From the NCBI GenBank assembly GCA_964017065.1, contig OZ024784.1, forward strand, positions 9,963,152 through 10,027,151: a stretch of 64,000 nucleotides of DNA. The letters are read 5' to 3'. A program made the translations under genes and the position numbers. Positions 1 to 12,012 of the stretch are shown piece by piece. The notes beneath the pieces are model-generated. The model was not told where the DNA came from. It ran no database searches and saw only the letters and a list, made by a program, of their open reading frames with translations. Source of the DNA: Haliclona indistincta. Lineage: Eukaryota > Porifera > Demospongiae > Haplosclerida > Chalinidae. Every line of letters starts with the position of its first letter. The first letter of the stretch is position 1.

Positions 1-209
1 CATTGCAACAACTATTGTCAGCTCATCAATCCTCTCTTGTAGACTATCTCACAACTCATTTTGTCAGACACTCTGTATATCAGTGACTGTACATGAAGAC
101 ATGTAAATCTGTAGTGTTACAATTATGATACTTGTGCTAGTACATGATGTATACAGGAGATAAATATCTAATGTGAGCATTGTTGACTGTAAGTTGGAGA
201 CAATGATCT

Positions 210-1223
210 CTAGACTTCATCAGCTCTAGGTTGTACAGGTGCCTGCAATGGATACAATGGTCGAAACAAGAAAAAGACAGTCACCAGGATTCCTCGTGTG
301 ATAAACAGAATGATGGCTAATAGTAACAGTAGAAGAGTGAGTAGAGGGTTGGTGTTTGGATTCTCTTGTCCCCAATGAGCTGACAGCACTCCCGACAAAG
401 CCCAAATCAGAACAGGGTAGAACATGAAGATAAATCGAGCAAAGCGATCCAGTATTGTGTTCTCAAGAGTGAAATAACCAACAATGACTAGTGTCAGTAG
501 CCATTGTACCACTACACCAGTAGTAATAGGAGTCACATTGGCAAAATATTGCAACACAATGCCAAAGTTGAGAAGAGTAGCAATAGTTACCCAAGTAGCA
601 TAAATAACCAGTCCATTGGTTACTAGTAGCCTAGATATCCAAAGATCTATCTTGCTTTTAAGTTCAGTGTTCATAGTTGGTGCCAGTTTGTAAAGATGCA
701 CAGTCTCTACTATAACCCCAGCCCAAAGAAATACTGCCGTAAGGAGAACAAATGCAAACGAGATATCTGTGCGATTGTTGCCCCACACATACAGCCAAAT
801 GATGATGTTGATGTTGTTACTGGTATACAGCAACAGTACGATCCAGGATATTGTACGTGGAGTAGAGGGACGGAACGGAAAAGACCATGCATACAACAAC
901 CAAAGAGCTTGCCATGTATAAATTATGCCCCAGATAGCGAAAGTCCATCCAGCAGGAGTCGTCTGAAGAAAGAAGCTATTAGACACATCTGCAGTAGAAT
1001 TTTTGAACCCAAACCTGCTAGCATCTTGAACGGCAGCCAACCCGCTTATTATGAAGACTACTAGGAGAAATACAGTGGTGACTACCAAGCAGATGTTGTC
1101 CAGACTTATAACTTTGTTTTTCTGAAGGAATAATACTGTCTGCCTGACGACCGAGTTTGAGTTGTTGTCATTGTTATCCTCACTAGCCGGCTGCTTCTCA
1201 GCAGAATGATTTTCTTCAGCCAT
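210..1223 (-). CDS. TspO/MBR-like tryptophan-rich multi-pass membrane protein
   Basis: This is a single-exon gene of 337 aa. I chose the start at 1223 (MAEENHS...) over an upstream Met at 1286 because the latter adds an uncharged-to-basic leader unlike the rest; both are open. A hydrophilic N-terminus of about 35 residues is followed by seven or eight hydrophobic segments. The stretch TPAGWTFAIWGIIYTWQ and later Trp-rich helices recall the TspO/MBR fold, and similar proteins of unknown role occur in many invertebrates (established family knowledge). The substrate cannot be told from sequence; porphyrin or sterol binding would be inference from bacterial and mitochondrial TSPO. It lies tail-side of FAM91A1 on the same strand. 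It has no introns, unlike all its neighbours, which could mean a retrocopy or a naturally intronless gene. Confidence 0.7.
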   Translation of the reverse strand: MAEENHSAEKQPASEDNNDNNSNSVVRQTVLFLQKNKVISLDNICLVVTTVFLLVVFIISGLAAVQDASRFGFKNSTADVSNSFFLQTTPAGWTFAIWGIIYTWQALWLLYAWSFPFRPSTPRTISWIVLLLYTSNNINIIIWLYVWGNNRTDISFAFVLLTAVFLWAGVIVETVHLYKLAPTMNTELKSKIDLWISRLLVTNGLVIYATWVTIATLLNFGIVLQYFANVTPITTGVVVQWLLTLVIVGYFTLENTILDRFARFIFMFYPVLIWALSGVLSAHWGQENPNTNPLLTLLLLLLAIILFITRGILVTVFFLFRPLYPLQAPVQPRADEV

Positions 1224-1930
1224 ACTGTTCTGAGCAAACCAGGTCGCAGCAAAAACTTTTTCACAAGAATGCACGTGCGCGCACACACGTTAAAAATGAT
1301 GTTGCCATGCAACGCCAGAGGACCTTAGCTGCAAGAGGGCTAGTCCAGCACACTAACCTGTCCTACACTCAGCATTATGCTGTCTACATTAGTTGCATGC
1401 CCTCTCGCCGCTCGCTTTTATCTTGCTAGTTGAAAAAATTAATTTTCTTGAGATCATCATGTGTCTCTACATGTAAGTTCAGAAGTTTTATATAAAAATT
1501 AATTTGATTACAGAAGTTTTGTTACTTCTTGCAAGGAAGATTTGAGTATAAAGCATCACCTTGTAGTCACTAATGTGTCAAGTCACTGGTTGTACATGTA
1601 TTTATTCACACAATGGAGTAACATGACATTAACATGCATGACATTAACGCATTAGTGCTCGATCTCTAGGGTGGTTTACCCTTGCAAGAAGTAATAAAAC
1701 TGCTGTAATATACACAATAGTACATGTGCAGTAATTAGCATTATCGTCTAAATGTTTCCAATTTGCCTTCATTAAATATGAGACATCTTGTGGGTAAAGG
1801 GATTCCTCTACCAATTAATTTGCTGTTTGTGTCTACTGAAGCAGAGTGACTATAAAAATTAGCATCCTGAGAATAAAGAATAAAAAATACAAAGTAAACA
1901 TTTATGCAGCATTAATTTTTATACTAAACA
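1224..1930. other. Intergenic spacer with one MITE
   Basis: This is the spacer between the TspO-like start and the FAM91A1 stop. Apart from the TA-flanked MITE at 1511-1705 I see only AT-rich sequence and no further exon. Confidence 0.5.
1511..1705. mobile_element. Short TA-flanked MITE (195 bp)
   Basis: The ends are inverted copies of each other: CAGAAGTTTTGTTACTTCTT at the left and its near-complement at the right, about 26 bp each. TA dinucleotides lie directly outside both ends (1509-1510 and 1706-1707). That arrangement is typical of non-autonomous Tc1/mariner-type elements. There is no coding capacity. Confidence 0.6.
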
Positions 1931-4900
1931 TTAATTCTGTGCTTTAACCTGATGCTGAGTGATGAACTCTAATAGGTCCATTACCAATAGTCTGCTACCA
2001 GCTGTCATGAGACGCAAACTCTCTTCTTGAAACAGACCACATCCAACAATCTACAATGAATAAATTTTTAATTTTAATAAATAATTATGTTCTACGTGCA
2101 ACAGGTCGAAAGTGCCCACAATATTATGTCACTCACTTTCTGGCACACACTCTTGTTGGTTTCATCACTGAACAATGGTACTCCATAGCAAAGCTCTAGA
2201 GGAACCCATTCTGATGTCAGCTTATGAACTGATTCCGGTACTGTTGTGCTTTCCTCATCGCTTTGTGCTGATGGACTTAAGGATTGGTTTGGTGGGAGCT
2301 GAGTCTGGTCACCACCAATGCCTAACTCTCTTAGATCATCCAAAAACTCTGATATTTCTTCATCTACGAAGAAGCAACAATAGTTTAGTATGATGCAACT
2401 TGCTGTACGTTATCACTTTTTCTATCAGGACTCTGCCTGGTCTGTTGTGGTTTAGGAGTAGGTGTTGTGAAAGGAGCACCAGTATTCAGCATAGCAACAT
2501 ATCCACATGTGTGAGACAGGTCTGTGATAGTCTCTAACTGCTTCAGCACAGGATGAAAGAGGAGATCATCTGGAGTACAATAAGTACAAATTATTATTGT
2601 GTGAATATTCAAGTTTCATAGCCACATAATAAATTTGCATGCCCCAGAAGCATAGAACTCGTGAGCTATACGAAAGAGCATGTCATGCCTCTATCAATCA
2701 AGCATCATAATTATTAATAATTAATCATGAATGCCGTGATTTTACCTTCTGGAAGCCCTTTCCTGTCAAAAGGAAAAGCGATATGCTTTACTAAACCCTC
2801 TCCTTTCCAGCCATAACCCTGATAACAGAAAAATGATGGACAAAAACATGTACAGTACCATACTTGCACTAGCACAGCAGAGTGGGTGAGAGCCTCATTG
2901 ACTGTGATAAGAAGGTTTGAAGTGGACACTACAGCGGTATCATGGCCCCATGATGTGAGAAGAATCTTGCTATAACCCTGAGAACAGCTAGTCATTAAAT
3001 GACTAGCTCATTAAATGACTCCTCATTATCACTAAATTTTAGTGATAATGAGGAGTAGACACACATACCCAGAACATGCGTGGTAGTACAGTTAGTCTAG
3101 TACCCCTGGTAAGCAGGAGGGAGGGAGGACCACACTTTAGTTTATGATACAGCCACAATCTGAACCATATGGAGTTCATTTCTGGTATAGCAGGACCTAT
3201 TGAGAAGGAGAAGACGGTAGTGAGATGAGTGTAGTGGTTAGTTACCAATATGAGGAGGATCACAGCTGCTAATGGACTGAACCTCCTGACTGAGTGGAGC
3301 CATCGACACCAGCACACTACACCACATAGTACACACACCATATAAACACAACACAAACACAACAGACCAGTAGTTTTTTCTTAGCAGTCTACATAGTGTT
3401 CCCTGGTCAAGACTGTTCATACTCTCACAGCGTAGTAGGTCCAGTCCAGGCAGATCTCCTCCTGATAGTGAAAGGCTTCCATTCCTGCGCAAGAATTGGA
3501 CTGTGTCTCTGAGTGTAAGAGCATGCTGGAAGTATCGCTGTGCCTCTCCTTCTCCCTCGGGCTGGTCATCAACCTTGAGGACAAGAAAGGGAAATCAGAT
3601 ACAAGAAGATAAATACATACCTTGTCAAGTTCTTCAAGGAAACTGTCAAGAACTTCATCTGTCAATTTACCAACTTCAAACATTGTCACTGCATGGTTCT
3701 TGAGTCCCTATAGTGCGAAAATTAAAGGACTAACAGGTAGATTTTGGTAGCATACTGGTGAAAGGTTTCCCATCATAAGAAATGCTGTTAGTGTAGAGTC
3801 AAATAAAAATCCAATTCTTGGCTTGAAACTGCCAGGACCAGTGATAACATCTAGAGAGGAATAGTGTAGTATAAAACCAAAGAAAAGAAAAAAAATGACA
3901 GCATACCTGTCCCAGTTGAGAGAGTGACCTCATCTTGATATTTTACAGTAGGAGAAGAGGTGGAGGGAGAGACACAAGTGAAATCCTCCATCACTAGCTC
4001 CATTCCCTGCAGAACAAAAAAGTTATGTCAGGAGTGGGATTCGAACCCACGCCTACAACAGTAGACTGCGACCTTAACACAGCGCCTTAGACCACTCGGC
4101 CACCCTGACACATGCTCATCAAACAATATCGAATCTCACAGAACTGTTTTGATGCAATTTTTGCGTTAACATACTTCTTTTATGCTTGTTACAGTCACAT
4201 GGCCAGTGAAGGAGGCATCCTGGCGCCATGAATTGTGCCATGATGATGAGTCCAAGGATATCTTCTTGTGAGCAAAACCCAGTCTGATGAACACTGATAC
4301 TGCATTCTGTGATTAAAGATGACCAATAGATGATAAACACATTATCAGTGGAAGATGTGAGGGCGGTATAACTGGACATGGTTAACTTCACAACAGTCCA
4401 GGCTCTGCCACCATAGCACACAATATAGCACCATCATTCACACCATTACTATCTCTACATCATCACATGAAGAGAAGTGGTGTTGTGTGCACACAAATGC
4501 TAGTTAAATACAGTAAACATGCCACCATCTAAGTATTGTATATACAGTGGACATATCTATATATTATTTTAGTCCATTAAGAAACATTTTGAGTGCAATG
4601 CACTGCATACAAGCACCTTCACTTCCTGTAAATTAGTCTGAAGAACAGATGCCAGCTCAGCAATGTTTGTGTGTTCATTTATCGATACAAACACTTTGTA
4701 GAGCAGATTCTCAAATCGGTCACCTTGCACTCTGTTCATAACAAACCCTTGCAATGGTGGTACCACTATATAATCAGTATCCTCTATAGATATCACCAAG
4801 TAGATAAGCTGACGATTATACAGTGCTACGAGAGAAGAAAGGAAAATGAAGATTGTATGCTATAATGTACTGAGACTAACAGGTTATGACAGTCCTGTCA

Positions 4901-6143
4901 ATAATGCCGGCTAATTGAGGACCAGCATTGATAATATGATCTATGATCTTGTGTTCTTCCTTTGTGCAACGCTGAAAAGAAAAATTGTTTTCAAGTAGGC
5001 AATGTGATCTTCTCACTCACTTCAATCTCTTCTTCTGTCACATAGCCAACATTCACTAGCCACCATGGCTCAATAGCAAGGTTGTCCACTGGACGAGAGG
5101 TCAAAAACTCAGCAGGAGACTTTCTACGCCAAAATCGCTAAGAGAAAACAACAGTATTACAATAGTACATAACAGCCGTCAATTATTATTAAAAACATTT
5201 CTCAACCAAAGGCTGACCAAAGGTACACTTTTGTCATGCACACTATCTGGTCACATAACCTGGCTCTTTGTATATACGGTGTACCTTTGAGCGGTATTTA
5301 TTCATGATGTCGATATACTCATTCCTTGCTATTCCCAACAGTCTCATACCTACAAGATAGATGCTTACTACGTATTCATCATGTATTAATACTTACAGTC
5401 ACGAGCAGTAAAGTTTGGTAATGAATCATAACTCTTTTGTTCAACTAGTATCATTTCCACCATAGTGTGATAGTACTGGAATGGAGTGACCTTTAGACCT
5501 TGAACCAACTGGTCTTGTATATGATAGGGATAAAGCTAGAGTGAAGAGAGATAGTAGCTACTTTAGACCGGAAAATAAATGACATTCTTCACACCATGAG
5601 ATGGTTCCTACAGTACTGAAGAGTGTCTTCGTAATACTTACGCTCATTCTTCAGAACATGTCGGACTAATAGAACAAAGAAAATTAATAATAATTGAAAG
5701 CAGCTGCAGTCAGTAAAATTAATATAGTTGACTCTTTTGTGGCGTCATGGGAAGCAATGATTATTAATAATAGAGGACCAACCACCAGACTATAATGTTA
5801 TGTCGTTTAAAATGGGGCCAAGTCACTTACAATTTTGTTTTCTATATAAATTATGTTTGAGATGACAGGAGGACAATCCATTCCGTTAGAATATAGAATT
5901 ATTAAGTACTGTTCTTGAGAGTAACATACCTAGATTTCCACGCCATGGTAGTTGATTGGCGATGCTATAGTCTAGTATAGCTCTCTCGTAAGATGCCTGA
6001 CTGTTATTCAGCCACTGAGGAGAAGGTGCTTGACAAGAGCATCTTGATCTACCTCTACCTACCTCTTTTAAAGACGCTGGTAGCTTACTCCAGGGCGTAC
6101 CAAGCCTTATCTGTTCCTCAAGCTCATGGGTTGTTGCAGACAT
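1931..6143 (-). CDS. FAM91A1: FAM91A1, Golgi vesicle-capture adaptor
   Basis: There are twenty coding exons: 6063-6143, 5930-6014, 5595-5665, 5397-5535, 5285-5349, 5021-5137, 4881-4971, 4617-4825, 4175-4306, 3907-4006, 3756-3850, 3621-3707, 3368-3573, 3246-3316, 3069-3196, 2864-2977, 2746-2818, one ending near 2400-2580, 2137-2363 and 1931-2050. The protein follows human FAM91A1 from end to end: [81 protein letters not shown] and [14 protein letters not shown]. In vertebrates FAM91A1 works with TBC1D23 and the WDR11 complex in tethering endosome-derived vesicles at the trans-Golgi. The start at 6143 is chosen because human FAM91A1 also begins about 15 residues before PWSKLP. Intron 1 is only 48 nt. 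The donor joining the exon near 2400-2580 to 2137-2363 is not resolved. A tRNA gene lies in the intron at 4007-4174. Confidence 0.95.
2986..3056. repeat. Two adjacent palindromes in a FAM91A1 intron
   Basis: A perfect inverted repeat has 19-bp arms (3018-3036 and 3038-3056) with a single T between them. It is preceded by a second, near-perfect palindrome around 2986-3008 (CTAGTCATTAAATGACTAG). Both lie in the 91-bp intron 2978-3068, so a transcript of this intron would fold almost completely. Confidence 0.75.
4026..4109 (-). tRNA. tRNA-Leu (anticodon AAG)
   Basis: It is 84 nt including the discriminator A. The acceptor stem GTCAGGG pairs with TCCTGAC. An A box (TGGCCGAGTGG) and a B box (GGTTCGAATCC) are intact. 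The anticodon stem CTGTG/CGCAG encloses the loop TTAAGGT, so the anticodon is AAG. A long variable arm, typical of class II tRNA-Leu, is present and there is no tRNA intron. A run of six T (plus strand A 4016-4021) follows the gene and would terminate Pol III. It lies on the same strand as, and inside an intron of, FAM91A1. Confidence 0.95.
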
Positions 6144-7360
6144 TATTGTGAACACACCTCCTAGGACCCACCCATCTTGGTTGGGGCGGGCGGGGTCAGA
6201 GACAGAGCGAGCGTTTTCGGCCATTTTCAGGTGTGCCGGCCGGATGCGTGCGTTCACTCAGGCGTATTAAATTCGCAGAAGAACGTATGCTCTACGATCT
6301 CTCATCGGCAGCTATCACTACTAATCGAGGCAGGAAGATCACGTTAACGTGGTAAGTTGGTCGTGTGGATGCGCATACTGTAAGCGGTTCTGCATTATAA
6401 TTATTGGCAGGCCAGGATGATCGAATCCGCGCTAATAAACTCCCGCCCACATTTTTCGTTCCCGCCATCTCTTATAGCAAGCTTTTACATCGTCCTTATT
6501 CAATTTTTCAATTTCATTGAAGCAATCACAAGCAAAGAATCGGTGTGTATTCTTGTTTTATTGTAGATTAACAGTGCAGCCCTTTGATCATGTGACTCCA
6601 CCCATATATATCACAGTATGATAAGCTCATAGTACTCTGCCTTCCTTCCTATCTTAGTTTAAACAGCTACTCATAGCTAGCCAGGTGACCTTCTTTTATT
6701 GTTTGTTGGCACATTATCATGATTATTGATGCCAAAGAATAATTCAGCTAAAAGGTGCTGATTAGAGACACACGAGGCTTCTAGTGACCAGATTGCTGGT
6801 TGCTGGTGGGAACTGTTTGTGAGATGCATGCTGTAGGTGTCTGTTTTTAAACAACAAACTTGACAGAAAGTTATTTGATTCGGAATGCGGTGCCATTATT
6901 TAATGATCTACTGCAAATTTAGTAGCTGCTACTGGAGATGTGTATCATAATAATTTCACACGTGTGCATGCAGACATACAAGTTCTGCTTTTGTTTGACT
7001 ATTGTAGTCAGTGTGATTTGAGTATAGAGTATTAGTGTGTGCGAACGTATCTGTATTCTGTGTGTGGACATGTTGTGTAAGGTGGAAAGTTGTAGTACTG
7101 TAGAACAGGGAAATTGATACTAGCTGTTCAGAATATCCAGATGCCTGCAAACCTCTTCAGTTAGTAGATGCAAGATGTAGGGCTAATGATAAGTATGTTT
7201 ATGTTCTAAGAAAAATTTTACTGCATTTCATACATTCTTGTGTCGTGGTTGAGTAATCATGAACATCTTCACATACCAGCTGGTGGAAATTAGTGAATTT
7301 GTGACAACTAGTAGTTTCTCTTATCTTATTCCTCTTTCTCCATACACAGCACTACTCATT
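6144..7360. promoter_or_regulatory. Shared upstream region of FAM91A1 and the calcium sensor, with a probable 5'UTR exon
   Basis: The region separates two divergent genes. The first 300 bp are GC-richer than the surroundings. A strong plus-strand donor (GTGGTAAGTTGG) occurs near 6350 and an acceptor (CATACACAG) near 7349, eleven bases before the calcium-sensor ATG. I infer a non-coding first exon ending near 6350 and a 5'UTR intron of about 1 kb. I see no additional coding exon. Confidence 0.45.
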
Positions 7361-10300
7361 ATGGGTAAACAGAATAGCAAGTTGCGTCCGGAAGTCATAG
7401 ACGATCTTGTCAATAATACACAGTTCACTGAACACGAACTACAAGAATGGTACAAAGGTTTCTTGAAAGACTGTCCGAGTGGTCATTTGACAGTTGAGGA
7501 ATTTAAAGTAATATATTCATCATTTTTTCCTCATGGAGATGCTTCTAAATTTGCTGAACATGTGTTTAGAACATTTGACAAAAACAAGGGTAGGTGTGTG
7601 TGCGCACGATGAACATGTAATACTACCATTCTTTATTATTTTTCACAGATGGTACTATTGACTTCAGGGAATTTATTTGTGCACTTTCTGTAACTTCGAG
7701 AGGATCACTGGAGGACAAGCTTCGTTGGGCATTCAGCATGTATGATCTTGATGATAATGGGTTTATTACACGTGATGAAATGCTGGAGATTGTGAGAGTA
7801 AGTCAATTTGCTAGGCTCAGTGGGCATGCCCTAGTGATAGCCTACATTGCAAAGAATGTTTGTGGGATATATGTGATATCGGGATTTACATACATGTGTT
7901 AAAGACTTTTTGACACAGTGTACATGTAGTTGTTGCGGTAGTTGTTGCGGTAGTTGTTGCAATGTTTATACTTATTGACATTCCTTATTGAACAACAAGG
8001 AAATCATAGCAAAACTATCTTGTGATTTTCTAGACTAAATAAAACACTGCTGCTCCCTTATACCAACTTTTAAAATCACATGCAAGTTGCAACAGCCAGA
8101 CATTGTCACTCATTATTGAAATATTGAGAACCTAGCTTGAGATACACTAGACTGGTAGATGCCATCCTGCTTATGATGGGGCTAGATTTGATGAGGTCTA
8201 CAGTGGTGCTAAAGCGGTATTTGATATAATCACAGCAGCTTGTTTGTCTTATCAAAATAAATTCACCGTTACAAGGCATACAAGCATACCAAAATGTTCA
8301 TTTCCTCTCTTGATCAGCACTTACATGTTCATGTGTACTGTGAATATCCAATACATTGCTGAAGCTCCTAGTCTAAAGACTACATCTACAGTTTTGTTGT
8401 AAATTCTAATAGTACCTGCTCCTCTTTTAGAGTCTCAAATTGTAAATTGCCAATAGAGCACCTAAAATTAGGCAAGAACTAGAATGATCAAACCAGCTGA
8501 TCAGAATTTCTTGACTTTTTTATTTGGTTTGATTGTGGCTATGGTATCAAGATAAGTATATAATTATCATAAGAAGTGTCGAATATGCATAGAAACACGG
8601 TATACTGACTTCTGGTGAGGTTTCACGTGAGAAAGCACCGTACACTTTTCATGTATACGACAGAATGAAGACCATGTGGCAATTATATAGGATTACGAGA
8701 TTGTCTCTCACCAGAAGTCACATTATATGGTACACATTGTTTCTAGGCAGGTATTGTACTCTTATATTCTCTTGGTATGACAAAGGTGCTTAATTAAAAG
8801 CCTATTCTTAGCTCACTGAATCAAGAAATTGAAAGTGATATGATAGAGTAGATAGCTATATTTAACAGTTGACAAAATAATGCTGGGCTCACCATTAACT
8901 GTACATTTCAATTTCAACTACAGTGCATACAGCCTAAAGAGGGCACTCAGCTGATTTTAGAAACTCAGTACATATTTTGTTGTAAAAAAATTATTCTGGG
9001 AGCTACTGCTTCCAAAGTTGGTGTAAGTGTAGAATGATCCTCTCTGCCTATGTTTGTCAAATTAGAAATAGTAATTCTATGTGGTTCTGAAAATAGTAAT
9101 GTTTAAGTGATACAAGTTGACACCTTCCAATTGCAAATGACCTTTAAGCCAGCATTTTAGTGTTGTTTTGAGTTAAGCAAAAACCATTTACTGTTTGATT
9201 GTAAGGTAGGTCTTTGTTCATCTGACAAAGTTTGGAGGCTTATCTTTGATCCATGCTAATGTAGGAGGCCAAAAAGGACAGAAATTTGAGTGTTTTTGAG
9301 TTGAAAATTGCTTTAAGCTGAGAATTCAACAGCTTTGCGAGTTAAGAAAAACCACTTGATATATGGATAGCCGAATACTTGTAGTTTTCACTAGTTTTTA
9401 AACCAGCGTGATACGTCCATCCATGCGCAAACGCGGTCGTCGAGAACACCAACTTTTAGCTGTGACTTCGACTCTCTGCCGTGTTATAATGATATTCATC
9501 CAATTATGAGCGTTTATCGATTACGCATTTCTGCGTGCGCTGCGCCGCTAACCGTCGAGCGGCAAGAATGGCGCCGATCAAAATCTGTGTTTTGCGCTTT
9601 GCCCGTTCTTAATCGTGCTTCTGCAGCATAGATACTAGCTAAGCTCGAGGAAATAATAACTACTAAGCCTCGTTGTGGCGCTAGACTGTGGCTGCTGTGT
9701 CGTAGGTGTGGTTCGTCGTGACGTCGTACAAAGTATAGTGATGTCACAAACATGGCGCTATTGTATTAGCTTCAATGGGAGAGAGCTGTAGAGCATCGTG
9801 TGTCTTGCATTTTCTCATGCTCAAAGTTGCAATCTGCATTAATGCAATAGAAATAGCGATGCAGAAAGTTTTGTAGACTAAATTAAAAAATCAGATGAGT
9901 GCCCTCTTTAGGCTGTAAGCACTGTACATGTACAGCTTTTCTAGTTGTTGCATTTGACAACATAGGTCTAAATCCATGAGGAGTTCTTACTTTTACAGTG
10001 CTCTATTCTTATTGAAACAACGAATTTCAAATAATATGGCATTACTTGCATCAATTCTAGCATTGCAGGTCATAGTAGGTTCAGTGTAGCATGCTCTTGT
10101 CAACACAAGAAGCAAGAACACAGATTTGTTGCTCTGTGTATTGTACCATCACTAACTGTGTTTCATTGTGTTCACAGGCTATCTATCGGATGATTGGAAC
10201 AGTAATGAAGATGCCCGAGGATGAGAGCACACCTGAGAAACGTACCGATAAGATATTTCGTCAGATGGACACCAACAAAGACGGGAAACTTTCTCTGAGT

Positions 10301-10390
10301 GAATTCATTGAGGGTGCCCGTACTGATCCATCTATTGTCCGCCTACTACAATGTGACCCCAGTAGTGGAATGGCAGGGTCTGCTCCTTGA
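7361..10390 (+). CDS. HPCA: Hippocalcin/VILIP-type neuronal calcium sensor
   Basis: Exons 7361-7589, 7649-7797 and 10178-10390 give 196 aa; mammalian hippocalcin has 193. The N-terminus [12 protein letters not shown] keeps the Gly2 N-myristoylation signal of the family. EF-hand 1 is the degenerate, non-binding type (DCPSGH), while EF2 ([13 protein letters not shown]), EF3 ([13 protein letters not shown]) and EF4 ([13 protein letters not shown]) have canonical loops. The [20 protein letters not shown] linker is nearly identical to hippocalcin/HPCAL1/neurocalcin. These proteins act as Ca2+-myristoyl switches that move to membranes. An in-frame Met upstream at 7259 is rejected because it would bury the myristoylation site. 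The 2.4-kb second coding intron contains a transposon. Confidence 0.96.
8596..8735. repeat. Inverted repeat, MITE-like
   Basis: GACTTCTGGTGAG near 8607-8619 is repeated in inverted form (CTCACCAGAAGTC) near 8707-8719, with weaker matching flanks (GGTATA... / ...TATGGTAC). It is probably a small degenerate MITE in the calcium-sensor intron. Confidence 0.5.
8921..9924. mobile_element. Non-autonomous TA-flanked transposon, about 1.0 kb
   Basis: Terminal inverted repeats of about 35 bp start CAGTGCATACAGCCTAAAGA and end with the complementary sequence. They are flanked by TA at 8919-8920 and 9925-9926, as expected for Tc1/mariner-like insertion. No transposase is visible inside. A GC-rich block at about 9400-9720 is foreign in composition to the neighbourhood and may be a captured fragment. 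Confidence 0.75.
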
Positions 10391-10501
10391 CTTTATTACT
10401 TTTCACATCACTATCAGATTGTTACACATTTTTTTCTTTCTTAGTAAGCACCTGCATGTTTCATGTGCACATTCATTTATCACAATTTTGATGGCTAGTA
10501 A

Positions 10502-11676
10502 AGACCATTTCAATCGCTAATCGTTTTTCCGCACCAGACATGACAGGGTCGACGCCACCACATTGACGGTATTGTGCTGCAGGCAAAACACAAAGATTTG
10601 TCTTTTTGCGTGCTTAGCCAGACACCTCAACTGTCACGCTTTTTGTGTGTGATTGTCACTCATTCAGCAGTCCTGTCAAGCTAACACGCATCCAACAACA
10701 GTTGTTGTGCGATTACGTATAATGACATCATCAGTTATGAATAAATTAACGTGTATAGCTGCAGCTGCACTGACAACCAACAGTCATTGCCATTATTTGG
10801 GCAATATATCTGAGTTAGCATGGCTGAGAACAGGCCAACGACTAGCAGCAGCGACGACAAGGAACTAGGACCCGCTTTGCCAAAATCACCAAGGCTACTA
10901 GAACAGGTGACTTACTGAGGCTGTCGCTGAGCAGCAAACAAATTGTTTCAGGAGGCTGTCTTGTGCTGCTCTATACGGTTTGCTCCAAGTTGCTCTTGTG
11001 CACATCAGGGCGAGAGGGATGTAACAAGGCATAGCCCGCAAAGGAGGTACTTGAATTAGCAAGGAAGGCCACAATGCTATACAATTGTGCACACATTAGC
11101 AGTCAAGAATAACATTTTAAATAATTTTCAATGTTGTCGATGAAACAAAAATTGAAGTTCACAAGCATGTGTCACTCACTTGAGATCAATCGGTCAAGCA
11201 ATATCACTCTTTACCAAAAATTTGGTTGTAGTCTCTGGCTTAGGTAGGTACTTTGGGCACACAAGCGAAAGCATATTTGTCATATGAGTTATTAGAGCTT
11301 GAAAACAGGCGTTTCTATCTCTTGAACAGCCAGCAAAACGGGAAATATAGAGAACTACTGAAAATTTGTTCGATTGTACTGGCACACTGTCAACGTGCAA
11401 CTGCATTATGAATTTATGGTAGCAAAAATACTGGATTGAACAGTCCAATCAATAATAGTGTGGCTGCAGCAGCAAAACTGGACCAGTTTCTGGCAGTCAA
11501 AATGGTTGCTATAAATTTCGCTTTCTTGTAAACTCTCGAGCTTGCAATGTAATATTCTAGCAAGTGGAAAATAGCCGGCCAAGCACGCAAAGAAACGAAT
11601 GTCTTGTGTTTACCAGTAGCACGATACCGTCAATGTGGCGGTCCAAAGATTCGCGCCTAAAATGGTCTATAACTGA
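10502..11676. mobile_element. Long inverted-repeat element between calcium sensor and NOP10
   Basis: The arms at about 10502-10640 and 11550-11676 are inverted copies. Shared blocks include CCACATTGACGGTAT and TTTGCGTGCTTGGCC. The left arm has about 24 extra bases. The interior holds a short open stretch from ATG 10820 (MAENRPTTSSSDDKELGPAL...) ending at a GT, possibly a transposase first exon. I could not fix a target-site duplication. Confidence 0.6.
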
Positions 11677-11762
11677 TTTTATTAGAATTGAGCTAGCTGC
11701 TCACAACACAGTACTTGTCAGAGACATAGATTGACATACAGTAATCGATTGAGTTCTAAGGT

Positions 11763-12012
11763 TTATTTTGAATTGACTGCTCGTAGCGATGGTATGAGGC
11801 CAAAACGTCTCTTCAGTGTTAATCTTTGTCGGGAGAATTTGTCATCAGGTGAAAACCGTGCTATAATGATAATAAAGCGATGATTATTACTATTATTGTA
11901 CGGTATTATGCTTACCAGGATGGGCAGAATGTGTTGGCTTGTTGTTAGAATCGGTCTTCTTGAGAGTGTAGACTCGCTCTCCCTGCTCGTTCAGGTAGTA
12001 CATTAGATGCAT
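11763..12012 (-). CDS. NOP10: NOP10, H/ACA snoRNP subunit 3
   Basis: Two exons, 11916-12012 and 11763-11860, encode 64 aa, exactly the human length. Exon 1 reads [19 protein letters not shown]...SAHP and exon 2 [20 protein letters not shown], both matching NOP10 closely. The protein is part of the dyskerin-NOP10-NHP2-GAR1 core that pseudouridylates rRNA and stabilises telomerase RNA. The intron is 55 bp. The gene is too short for simple ORF calling and is flanked by an inverted-repeat element downstream and the FAK stop upstream. Confidence 0.95.
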
